From assembly GCF_006442795.2 (NCBI RefSeq), contig NZ_CP083956.1, forward strand, positions 4,627,501-4,691,500: a stretch of 64,000 bases of DNA. Reading direction: 5' to 3'. The translations under genes were made by a program, and so were the position numbers. Origin of the DNA: Mesorhizobium sp. B1-1-8 (GTDB lineage: Bacteria > Pseudomonadota > Alphaproteobacteria > Rhizobiales > Rhizobiaceae). Below the pieces are notes generated by a model that searched no databases, was not told where the DNA came from, and saw only the letters and a program-made list of their open reading frames with translations. Shown here piece after piece: positions 54,065 to 64,000 of the stretch. Numbering within the stretch: position 1 is the stretch's first letter; every line of letters begins with the position of its first letter.

Positions 54065-55492
54065 CTACTCGGCTGGGGTTGCGCGGAGGTTGCGGCGGGC
54101 CGTTCGCCTGTTCGTGCCACGCGACGGATCCGCGACGACGCCATTGGCTGCGGCGACGACGTCGTTGCGCGACCGTGCATTGGTCACCCTGTGCAGCCGC
54201 TCATAGGGCAGGAGCTCCTTGATGCGTGCATTGAGGGTGACGATCTCGGCGCGCAGGTCCTCGCATTCCTGCTTCTGGACATCGAGCTGTATCTGCTCGG
54301 ATGCCTGCAGCAGCGAAAGCTGGGAGAGATTGGCGCTCGCCGCCGACAGGTTTCTCTTGTCGGCTTCGTTCTCGTTCTTCAGAACCGCCAGCCTCTCTTC
54401 GGCGATCTGCCGTTCGGTCACTGCATCGTTCAGCTGAACCTTGAGCCTGGCCATCTCGACCGAGACCTCGCTGTTTTCGTTCGAGGCCAGTTCCAGCCGC
54501 GCCTGCAGATCCTGGATTTCGGAACGCAGGCCGCGCATCTCGCTTTGCCGGCGCGCCTGCTCGGCTTCGCGGTCGCTTTCGGCGATGCGGGCCGCCTCGG
54601 TCATTTCGGCGAGCTTGGCCTGCGCGCTCTCCAGCAACTTCTGCAGCCGCATTTCCTCTTTCTCGGACTTGCCGAGTTGGGCCAGGAGTTCGGCGACACG
54701 GGCGGTTTCGCTGGCATGGGTCGCGGCGAATTCGTCGAGCTTGTGGCGCGCCTCGGCCTCGCGCTTCATCGCCTGTTCCAGGTCGATCGACAGCCCGACA
54801 TGCTTTTCACGCAGCTGCTTGTTCTCGCCGGCACGCCTGTCGGCCTCGACGGTCTTGGCCGACAGCGCCTTGGCAATATCGCCGAATTCCGCCTCGCGCC
54901 TGGCGCTCTCATTGGCCGCCTCGACCAGCTCCAGCCTCGCGGCGGCAAGGGCCGAGCGCAGCGCCTCCCTGTCCTGCACCAGGCTTGCCTCGCGCTGCTG
55001 CCAGGCCTCGGCTGCACTGTCGAGCTCCCGCTGCCTCCTGGCCGCTTCGAGCAACTGTTCCGAAAGTGTCTTGTGCTCGGTGGTCAGGCCGGCATTGGCC
55101 AGCTCCAGTTCGTTGGCGCGCAACACGTCGCCGTGCAGGATGTTGAGGAGCTCGCGGGTCATCTGATGGGCGGTCGCGATCTCCGATAGCCTTGTATGGA
55201 TTTCGTCCATGTGTCCCACGCCGTCGCGGAAGATGCCCGAGATGGCATTCAAGGCAGCCAATCTGGTCTGCGTATGCGGCGTCAGCCGCGGCGCCGGCAC
55301 ATCGGTTTCACCCTGAGACGGTTGATCGTCGCTGCTTGCTGCGAGGTCTCCTTCGACGGCTTCGGCGCCGGGCGACGATGGTTCGTCCCCGGTTGCAAGA
55401 CCTGCCTCGAATGCTTCGGCAATCTCCTCCTGAAGGTCCTGAAATTCCTGATCGAGTCCCTCGGCACGCTTGATGAGAGATTTGAAATTCAT
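54065..55492 (-). CDS. Long coiled-coil protein of unknown function
   Basis: A 475-residue soluble protein, MNFKSLIKRAEGLDQEFQDL. An acidic region with low complexity occupies about residues 30-70. From about 95 to 430 it is almost unbroken alpha-helical coiled coil, rich in Glu, Ala, Leu, Arg and Lys with heptad spacing. The last 45 residues are basic (RGTNRRTARRNLRATPAE). No signal peptide or membrane helix is seen. It resembles bacterial cytoskeletal or scaffold coiled-coil proteins in form only. AGAGG lies about 15 bases before the start, and an AT-rich possible regulatory site is upstream. Confidence 0.75.
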   Translation of the reverse strand: MNFKSLIKRAEGLDQEFQDLQEEIAEAFEAGLATGDEPSSPGAEAVEGDLAASSDDQPSQGETDVPAPRLTPHTQTRLAALNAISGIFRDGVGHMDEIHTRLSEIATAHQMTRELLNILHGDVLRANELELANAGLTTEHKTLSEQLLEAARRQRELDSAAEAWQQREASLVQDREALRSALAAARLELVEAANESARREAEFGDIAKALSAKTVEADRRAGENKQLREKHVGLSIDLEQAMKREAEARHKLDEFAATHASETARVAELLAQLGKSEKEEMRLQKLLESAQAKLAEMTEAARIAESDREAEQARRQSEMRGLRSEIQDLQARLELASNENSEVSVEMARLKVQLNDAVTERQIAEERLAVLKNENEADKRNLSAASANLSQLSLLQASEQIQLDVQKQECEDLRAEIVTLNARIKELLPYERLHRVTNARSRNDVVAAANGVVADPSRGTNRRTARRNLRATPAE

Positions 55493-55530
55493 GACACGAT
55501 TACCTCTACGCTGAACCCCTGCACATCTAG

Positions 55531-55545
55531 TTAATTAATTACTAA
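55531..55545. promoter_or_regulatory. AT-rich near-CtrA-type box upstream of the coiled-coil gene
   Basis: TTAA, seven bases, then CTAA at 55531-55545 differs by one base from the full CtrA box TTAA-N7-TTAA. It sits about 40 bases upstream of the coiled-coil gene start on the minus strand, in a GC-rich genome where such AT-rich runs are rare. Confidence 0.3.
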
Positions 55546-55948
55546 TGTACCCTTTCACGTTCCGCACGGGAAGCCCCGCCGACAGAAAGCCGAAATTGAG
55601 GTTACCACGCCTTTTTGGATGCTTGGGCGAAGTCCTGCCAGCATTACCTTTGCCGACTGAGATAAGTGCATGTTTCGGACCAGCGCGGCCTCGTCCCGGT
55701 CTATTCTCGCGCGGTGAGAAACTTCTTGAAAATGTGCAGATCGCCAGGTCGCCGGCCTTGCACCTCTGATGCTGGCCGGCCAAGCCGGCGACAGCCGCCA
55801 TCACGCAACTGTCACACGAAAACCGGGCCACCCGTGCTAGAAACCCGGCTAAAGCATGTCCTTGTCCCGAAACCGCTGCACACTTTCGGGAGACATGCCA
55901 TAGCCGCAACGCGACCCCGACCGCATCAAAAGACCCTGCGACGCCGCC
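55546..55948. other. Divergent gap before the CorA/ZntB gene
   Basis: This is the remainder of the gap between the divergent coiled-coil and CorA-type genes. It holds a family A repeat at 55853-55898. No gene is recognised in the rest. Confidence 0.45.
55853..55898. repeat. Palindromic intergenic repeat, family A, copy 3
   Basis: AGCATGTC ... CCCGAAACCGCTGCACACTT ... AGACATGC, the same element as at 7443-7488 and 21172-21217, with only single-base differences. It is about 50 bases before the CorA-type gene start. Confidence 0.85.
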
Positions 55949-56944
55949 ATGAACATCGCTCTCCCCGCCGAAGGCACCGATCTCTCGCCCTATTTGCCGG
56001 ACGAGCACGGGCTGTTCTTCATCTATCACTTCAAGGAGGACGGCTCCCGCACCAAGGACGTTGCCGAGGCGCACTGGACGTGGCGCAGCTACCAGATCAC
56101 CGACCTGCGTGCCCGCCAGGAAATCGGCGCCGAGCAGGCCCTGCCGGCCCTGGTGCGCGAGGCGCTCCTGTCCCCCAGCCATGGCTGCCATATCGACTAT
56201 GAGAGCGACTTCCTCTATGGCGATCTGCCCGATCTCAGGCACGATTTCGTCGAGGCGCGCGGGCTCACGCATTTCCGCTTCGCCTTCAACGACAGGATGC
56301 TGATCGGCGCTCGCAAGCAGCCGCTGGAATCGGTCGATGCCATCCGCAAGGCGGTGGAGAGCGGATCGCGTAAATTCCGCACGCCGGCCGAGCTGATCGA
56401 GGCGGTCATGGGGCAGTCGCTCGACGGCATGGCGGGCGAACTCGACAAGATGGGCGACACGCTTGACGGCATCGAGGACCGCATCGTCTGCGACGCCTGG
56501 CACAGCGAACGCCAGGCGCTGGTCGACGCGCGCCGGCAGCTGGTGATCGTCCACCGGCAAATGGCGACGCTGACCAGCCTGTTCCGCCATCTCGACCATT
56601 CGCATCGCAACGACTTGCCGGACCCGATCAACGACATGGCCACACGCCTCTCGCACCGAGCGCATACGCTGCATCATGACGGAGAGCAGCTGCAGGCGCG
56701 CACAAGGCTGTTGCAGGACGAACTGATGGCGAAGCTGACGGAGCAGTCGAACCAGCTGCTCTATATTCTCTCGGTGATGACTGCCGTGCTGTTGCCGATG
56801 ACCATCATCTCCGGCCTGTTCGGCATGAATGTCGGCGGGATGCCGCTAGTCAACACGCCGATGGGTTTTTGGGTAGTGACGGCGATATCGGTCGTGATCG
56901 CCGGCTGTATCTATATGCTGGTGCGGCGGCTGGGACGCGTTTAA
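55949..56944 (+). CDS. CorA/ZntB family divalent-cation transporter
   Basis: The 331-residue protein has a large cytoplasmic N-terminal domain, a long helix (about residues 170-270), and two C-terminal membrane helices (LLYILSVMTAVLLPMTIISG and FWVVTAISVVIAGCIYML). The hallmark GMN motif is in GLFGMNVGG. Sequence is nearer to ZntB-type zinc transporters than to CorA magnesium channels, judged by NVGGMP and length. Substrate not proven. Confidence 0.88.
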   Translation: MNIALPAEGTDLSPYLPDEHGLFFIYHFKEDGSRTKDVAEAHWTWRSYQITDLRARQEIGAEQALPALVREALLSPSHGCHIDYESDFLYGDLPDLRHDFVEARGLTHFRFAFNDRMLIGARKQPLESVDAIRKAVESGSRKFRTPAELIEAVMGQSLDGMAGELDKMGDTLDGIEDRIVCDAWHSERQALVDARRQLVIVHRQMATLTSLFRHLDHSHRNDLPDPINDMATRLSHRAHTLHHDGEQLQARTRLLQDELMAKLTEQSNQLLYILSVMTAVLLPMTIISGLFGMNVGGMPLVNTPMGFWVVTAISVVIAGCIYMLVRRLGRV

Positions 56945-56947
56945 ACG

Positions 56948-57634
56948 CTACGCCGTAGCGCGAAAATCCTCAACAATAGTGCCAGCGGCGCGGACTTCCG
57001 CTTCGTGGCCGGGTTCGCGCCAGGTTTCGGCGAGGCCGGCCGCGTACCATTCGCGCATTGCCGGCAAATCGAGCAGGCGCTTCAAATAGGCAGCGGCGGC
57101 ACCCTCGAACACCAGGCCATAGGACTGCGCCCGGAACGCCACCGGGGCGAAGAAGGCATCGACGGCGGTGAAGCGCTCGCCGGTCAGGAACGGTCCGCCG
57201 AAGCGGGCGAGGCCGTCATTCCACAGATCGCCGAGACGGAAAACATCGTGCTTCAGCGCGTCGGACATGGGCGAAAGCTCGATGCGCACGCCGCAGCTCA
57301 TCGGGCAGTCGTTGCGCAAAGCGGTGAAGCTCGAATGCATCTCGGCCGCGGCCGAGCGCGCCCAGGCGCGCGCTCTGGTCGACGACGGCCATACGCCCTG
57401 ATGCCGCTCAGCCAGATATTCGACGATGCTGAGCGAATCCCAGACCGCCCAGCCGTCGTCGACCAGGCACGGCACGCGGCCGTTGGGCGAGAACGACCTG
57501 TAGAAATCAAAGCTCGGCCCGGCCGGGAACGGCATCAGCCGCTCCTCGAAAGGGATGTCGAGGGTGCGCATCAGCAGCCACGGCCGCAGCGACCATGAGG
57601 AGTAATTCTTGTTGCCGATGTGTAGCAGGTACAT
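56948..57634 (-). CDS. Glutathione S-transferase
   Basis: The 228-residue protein has an N-terminal thioredoxin-like domain (YLLHIGNKNYSSWSLRPWLLM, with NYSSWSLRPW as the likely glutathione site), PNGRVPCLVDDG and the DSLSIVEYLAERH turn, followed by a helical C-terminal domain with SAAAEMHSSFTALRNDCPM. This pattern is typical of a GST subgroup common in alphaproteobacteria. Substrate unknown. It is 10 bases downstream of rarD. Confidence 0.9.
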   Translation of the reverse strand: MYLLHIGNKNYSSWSLRPWLLMRTLDIPFEERLMPFPAGPSFDFYRSFSPNGRVPCLVDDGWAVWDSLSIVEYLAERHQGVWPSSTRARAWARSAAAEMHSSFTALRNDCPMSCGVRIELSPMSDALKHDVFRLGDLWNDGLARFGGPFLTGERFTAVDAFFAPVAFRAQSYGLVFEGAAAAYLKRLLDLPAMREWYAAGLAETWREPGHEAEVRAAGTIVEDFRATA

Positions 57635-57644
57635 CCGGAAGTTC

Positions 57645-58571
57645 CTACTGAGCAGCCTGGACGGCGGGGCGGCGCGCCGTCATCAGCATCGACCAGGAAT
57701 ACATCGCCAGCGCCGTCCAGATCAGGGCAAAGGCAATGGCCTCGATCATGCCGAACGGCTCGTCGAAGATCAGCACCGCGATCAGGAACACCATGGTCGG
57801 CGCGATGTATTGCATGATGCCGATGGTTGAAAGGCGCAGCAGCCTGGCGCCGAAGGCGAAGAGCAGAAGCGGCACCGCGGTAATCGGACCGCAGCCGATC
57901 AACAAGGCCGTGTCGGAACCGGTGCTGGAGATGAAATGATCCTGCCCGGTCGCGATCAAATAGGCAATGTAGCAAAGCGCCGGCACCGACAGCAAAAGCA
58001 CTTCGAGCAGAAAGCCCTGGCTGGGGCCGATCGGCAGCGTCTTGCGGAAGAAGCCGTAGGCGGCGAAGGAGAAGGCCAGCGCCAACGAAACCCAGGGCAA
58101 TTTTCCGGCGTCGATCGTCAGCACTGCCACCGCGATCGCTGCCAGCGCCACCGCCGCGATCTGCAGGCGGTCGAGCCGCTCGCCTAGCAGAAGCGCGCCG
58201 ACGACGACGCTGACCAGCGGGTTAATGTAATAGCCAAGCGCCGTCTCCACTGTGCGGTCGACCGAGATCGCCCAGACATAGATGCCCCAGTTGATCGAGA
58301 TCAGCACCGCCGTCAGCGCCGCCATGGCAATGCTCTTCGGCGAGCGGATCGCCGCCTTGAAATCGGCGGTGCGGCCGGCCCAGACAAGAACCGCGGCGGC
58401 GATCGGCACCGACCAGACGACGCGGTTGGCGATCACCTCGGCAAGCGGCAGATGCGCCACCGCCTTCATGTAGAAGGGCAGCAGCCCCCATAGGAAATAG
58501 GCGCCGAGCGCCAAAAGGAAGCCGCGGCGGGCCTTGGCGTCTGCGTCGAGGGAAGCTGTTTCGGTAGCCAT
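57645..58571 (-). CDS. rarD: RarD family EamA transporter
   Basis: The 308-residue protein has ten predicted membrane helices and the RarD pattern (GAYFLWGLLPFYMKAVAHLP, NRVVWSVPIA, ISINWGIYVWAI, LGYYINPLVSVVVGALLLGERL). E. coli RarD is known as chloramphenicol-sensitive protein with no assigned substrate. The gene is upstream of the GST gene and probably co-transcribed. Confidence 0.9.
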   Translation of the reverse strand: MATETASLDADAKARRGFLLALGAYFLWGLLPFYMKAVAHLPLAEVIANRVVWSVPIAAAVLVWAGRTADFKAAIRSPKSIAMAALTAVLISINWGIYVWAISVDRTVETALGYYINPLVSVVVGALLLGERLDRLQIAAVALAAIAVAVLTIDAGKLPWVSLALAFSFAAYGFFRKTLPIGPSQGFLLEVLLLSVPALCYIAYLIATGQDHFISSTGSDTALLIGCGPITAVPLLLFAFGARLLRLSTIGIMQYIAPTMVFLIAVLIFDEPFGMIEAIAFALIWTALAMYSWSMLMTARRPAVQAAQ

Positions 58572-58716
58572 GGCCCAACGCTATGGCCCAGCCGATCGCC
58601 CAAGACCATCGCAAATTTCTGATGGATCAATGGACTTTTGGTGATGGTTCAAGAGGTCGGTGCGCTGTTCCTCGCTCCACGAAGTGGACCCGCTTTGCGG
58701 GGCGAGGAAAGGAGCC

Positions 58717-61770
<3,054 letters not shown>

Positions 61771-61774
<4 letters not shown>

Positions 61775-62262
61775 GGTCTTTCCTCCGGTGGCCATTGCTC
61801 GGTGTCGTGGTCGGGATGCTGGTAGGAGACGAGCTCGGCGAGATAGGGCGCCGAGGAAATGTCAGCCATCGTATCTTCGGACGGCAGCTTTGGAATGCCG
61901 TCGACATAAGGAAGCTTCGCCTCCACGCCCCACTGGATGGTCGGCGCGATGCCGGCCGGATCGTCGAAGGCGGCAATTGCCAGTGCTACGCCGTCGGGCG
62001 CCTCGAAAGTCAGCGGCGTGCCGCATTCGGCGCAGAAACCGCGCCAAACGGCATTGGACGAGCGGAAGCGCTTGCGCTCGCCGCGCGTCCAGTCGAGCCT
62101 GGCGTCGCGCACGGAGACCAGCGGCAGGTAGAAATTGCCGCTCGCCTTCTGGCACATGCGGCAATGGCAGACGGATGCATCGCCGAGCGCGCCCTCGACG
62201 CGAAAGCGCACCGCGCCGCACTGGCAGCCGCCCGTATAGACCGGCCGGTTGTCGAGGCTCAT
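61771..62262 (-). CDS. GFA-family zinc protein, first copy
   Basis: The 163-residue protein, MSLDNRPVYTGGCQCGAVRF, has the same Cys groups (GGCQCGAVRF, VCHCRMCQKASG, GFCAECGTPLTF) and a C-terminal SYQHPDHDTEQWP that parallels [13 protein letters not shown] of the second copy. The two diverge over the middle, so the duplication is old. The stop overlaps the next GFA start by four bases; a 22-base gap separates it from the VOC gene. Confidence 0.88.
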
Positions 62263-62284
62263 GGCTTACTCCGATTCATGGGGC

Positions 62285-62671
62285 TCATTCCGGATCATGG
62301 CAGACCGCCTCTACGTTGTTGCCGTCGGGATCGAAGACGAAGGCGCCGTAATAGTTAGGATGGTAGTGCGGGCGCAGGCCAGGCCCGCCATTGTCCGTGC
62401 CGCCGGCCGCAAGGGCCGCGGCATGGAAGGCGTCGACCTCGGCGCGGCTGCGCGCGGTGAAGGCGACGTGCTGACGGTCCCTCGGTTTCTCCCCGCCCGC
62501 ACTCACCCAGAACACCGGCCGGTCGCGGCCATAGCCGCCGACTTTGGCGCCGCCCGTATATTCCTCCGGCACCATGTAGAGCAACGACGCGCCCAGCGGC
62601 GCCATCGCCTTGTCGTAGAAGGCTTTCGAGGCGTCGAAATCGGAAACGGTGATGCCGAGATGGTCGATCAT
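62285..62671 (-). CDS. VOC-superfamily (glyoxalase/bleomycin-resistance-like) protein
   Basis: The 128-residue protein has the paired beta-alpha-beta fold: IDHLGITVSDFDASKAFYDKAM at the start and YYGAFVFDPDGNNVEAV at the end. Likely metal ligands are His4 and the Glu of NVEAV. The substrate is unknown. The start overlaps the stop of the upstream DUF559 gene by four bases. Confidence 0.85.
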   Translation of the reverse strand: MIDHLGITVSDFDASKAFYDKAMAPLGASLLYMVPEEYTGGAKVGGYGRDRPVFWVSAGGEKPRDRQHVAFTARSRAEVDAFHAAALAAGGTDNGGPGLRPHYHPNYYGAFVFDPDGNNVEAVCHDPE

Positions 62672-63072
62672 GGAGCGAGCTCCTCCCTTGCTGGTGCCGG
62701 CTCTTCGGCGTTGCCCGGGCCGGCGGCGATGACGATGTGCTGGCAGACATTGTCGATATCGCGGATGACGTCGTCGTTCCAGAAGCGCAGGATGGTCCAG
62801 CCTAGCGTCTCGAGCTTCGCGGTTCGCGCAGCATCGGATGACGACACCTCCGGCGAACCATGTTGCGAGCCGTCCAGCTCGACGATCAGCTTCTTGTCGG
62901 GGCAGGCAAAATCGACGATGTAGCCAGCTATGGGCATCTGGCGGCGGAACGCCATTCCCATCAGCCTACGAGCACGGACCTCATTCCAAAGCTTCAATTC
63001 GGCATCTGTCATCGCCTTGCGCATCTTGCGCGCATTGCCGCGGTTGAGAAGAGACACCCGATGATGGGTCAT
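62668..63072 (-). CDS. DUF559 (VSR-like endonuclease-fold) protein
   Basis: The 134-residue protein has the DUF559 signature: MTDAELKLWNEVRARRLMG, FRRQMPIAGYIVDFACPDKKLIVELDGSQH and LGWTILRFWNDDV. The fold is related to Vsr mismatch endonuclease, and the Glu/Asp residues in IVELDG are the likely metal site. Function is unproven in any bacterium I know. It is the first gene of the overlapping operon; its start lies three bases from a family C repeat. Confidence 0.85.
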   Translation of the reverse strand: MTHHRVSLLNRGNARKMRKAMTDAELKLWNEVRARRLMGMAFRRQMPIAGYIVDFACPDKKLIVELDGSQHGSPEVSSSDAARTAKLETLGWTILRFWNDDVIRDIDNVCQHIVIAAGPGNAEEPAPAREELAP

Positions 63073-63074
63073 CG

Positions 63075-63242
63075 CGAGGCCCCCCTCTCTGTCCTGCCGG
63101 ACATCTCCCCCTCAAGGGGGGAGATCAGCAGCTTTGCCGACGGCGCCCAGTCTTCGACATTGGCGATTGGCGAAAGCCGACGCGACAGCCAATCTCCCCC
63201 CTTGAGGGGGAGATGTCCGGCAGGACAGAGAGGGGGGCCTCG
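63075..63242. repeat. Large palindromic repeat, family C, copy 6 (arms in reverse order)
   Basis: CGAGGCCCCCCTCTCTGTCC ... GGGGGGAGAT on the left and the exact inverse on the right (ATCTCCCCCCTTGAGGGGGA ... AGAGAGGGGGGCCTCG) give arms of about 53 bases. This has the same swapped order as copy 2. It separates cysS from the DUF559 operon. Confidence 0.9.
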
Positions 63243-63274
63243 CTCCGACCTCTCCACGAGGAATGCATCCATCC

Positions 63275-64000
63275 TCACCGCTTTATCTCCCAGGTGGTGA
63301 TGCGCTCCCCGGTAACCGGGTCCTTGCCGTCCTTCAACTGCACGCCTTGCGCCAGGAGCTCGTCGCGGATGCGGTCGGCTTCGGCCCAGTTCTTCGCGGC
63401 GATAAAGGCGAGGCGGCGGTTTACTTCGCTTTTCACCGTATTCACGTCATCTGAACCTCGATTGTGACGTCTCAAGGTACGTGCGTAAGACCGCCAGTCG
63501 ATCCCCAACATCAACAGAGTTGCGTCGACCTCCTGATCGAACCTAAGGTCGTGCAGTATCGAGATGGCGGATGACACGTTTAGATCGTCCGATACGGCGT
63601 CGATCACTTTTGGACTGACTTCAGTCCGTGCCGGTCGTGGGACGTCGCCCCGTGGATCACCCATCATTGCGAAATCGAATGCCTTAATCTTCCCAACAAA
63701 ACGACGTAGGTTGCGTTCCGCCTCCTCCAGCCTCCTCACAGTAAAGTCGATCGGCTCACGGTAGTGCGTCATCAGCATCGCCAGGCGCAGCACCTCTCCA
63801 GGCCAGCTACGGCCGCCGAAGATTTCCATCTCCAGCAGTTCATGGATCGAATAGAAATTGCCGAGGCTCTTCGACATCTTCTGCCCTTCGACCTGCAGGA
63901 AGCCGTTGTGCATCCAGACATTGGCCATCACCTTGGTGCCGTGGGCGCAGCGCGACTGGGCGATCTCGTTCTCGTGGTGCGGGAAGATCAGGTCGAGACC
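63275..64000 (-). CDS. cysS: Cysteinyl-tRNA synthetase, C-terminal part (5' end beyond window)
   Basis: Charges tRNA-Cys. The visible 241 residues begin [20 protein letters not shown], with zinc-binding HHENE, and continue with KMSKSLGNF, the ATP-binding KMSKS loop. The C-terminal helical domain ends [20 protein letters not shown]. The stretch around 63430-63690 (including [18 protein letters not shown]) is visibly lower in GC and less typical in sequence than the rest. Confidence 0.95.
   Translation of the reverse strand, partial: GLDLIFPHHENEIAQSRCAHGTKVMANVWMHNGFLQVEGQKMSKSLGNFYSIHELLEMEIFGGRSWPGEVLRLAMLMTHYREPIDFTVRRLEEAERNLRRFVGKIKAFDFAMMGDPRGDVPRPARTEVSPKVIDAVSDDLNVSSAISILHDLRFDQEVDATLLMLGIDWRSYARTLRRHNRGSDDVNTVKSEVNRRLAFIAAKNWAEADRIRDELLAQGVQLKDGKDPVTGERITTWEIKR

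Overview
The window is high-GC chromosomal DNA from an alphaproteobacterium of the order Rhizobiales, most likely Mesorhizobium or a close Phyllobacteriaceae relative. That call rests on gene order and gene types: pepA divergent from lptF-lptG-lptD-surA-pdxA-rsmA, facing gmk-yicC-mltG-fabF-acpP-fabG-fabD; rpsF-rpsR-rplI near dnaB-radA-cvpA-purF; an Rsm22-type methyltransferase; adjacent psd-pssA; and palindromic intergenic repeats of rhizobial style. No plasmid, phage, insertion sequence, CRISPR, rRNA or tRNA gene was seen. Most of the window is housekeeping core genome.

Region 1 (1-17 kb) is an envelope-biogenesis block. It holds leucyl aminopeptidase (cut by the left edge), LPS export (LptF, LptG, LptD), a SurA-type chaperone, PdxA and RsmA. 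Facing these are guanylate kinase, YicC, MltG and the fatty acid synthesis cluster fabF-acpP-fabG-fabD. A RelB/RelE-type pair sits between rsmA and gmk. A frameshifted orphan ribbon-helix-helix antitoxin sits between fabG and fabD.

Region 2 (17-31.5 kb) holds an LTA-synthase-like alkaline-phosphatase-superfamily transferase, the rpsF-rpsR-rplI operon, cyclopropane fatty acid synthase, YnfA, the Rsm22-like methyltransferase, DnaB, a small secreted protein, RadA, CvpA, a DUF4826 protein, PurF and an SDR.

Region 3 (31.5-48.2 kb) is more accessory. It contains an OsmC protein, an S10-type serine carboxypeptidase, two EamA transporters, a LysR/tautomerase divergent pair, an Aas-like two-domain acyl-ACP synthetase, phosphatidylethanolamine synthesis (psd, pssA), a DUF4375-like protein, an ABM-domain protein, an Atm1-type ABC exporter behind a Cys-rich ArsR repressor, and a LysM protein. 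Large palindromic repeats with CTCCCCC-TT-GGGGGAG hairpins separate many of these genes and supply the stop codon of three.

Region 4 (48.2-64 kb) contains a LOG-family protein, small membrane proteins, a methyltransferase, an SDR, DoxX, a TPR protein, a metallo-beta-lactamase-fold hydrolase, a long coiled-coil protein, a CorA/ZntB transporter, a GST and RarD. It ends with a tightly overlapped minus-strand operon (DUF559 nuclease-like, VOC, two GFA proteins, prolyl aminopeptidase, citramalate synthase) and the C-terminal part of cysS.

I found no convincing new multi-gene defence or biosynthetic system. The most distinctive items are a perfect 13-bp palindrome over the arsR start codon, repeats that create stop codons, the frameshifted antitoxin, the six-gene overlapping operon, an Aas-like enzyme with a degenerate acyltransferase site, and an unrecognised coiled-coil protein with a near-CtrA-type box upstream.
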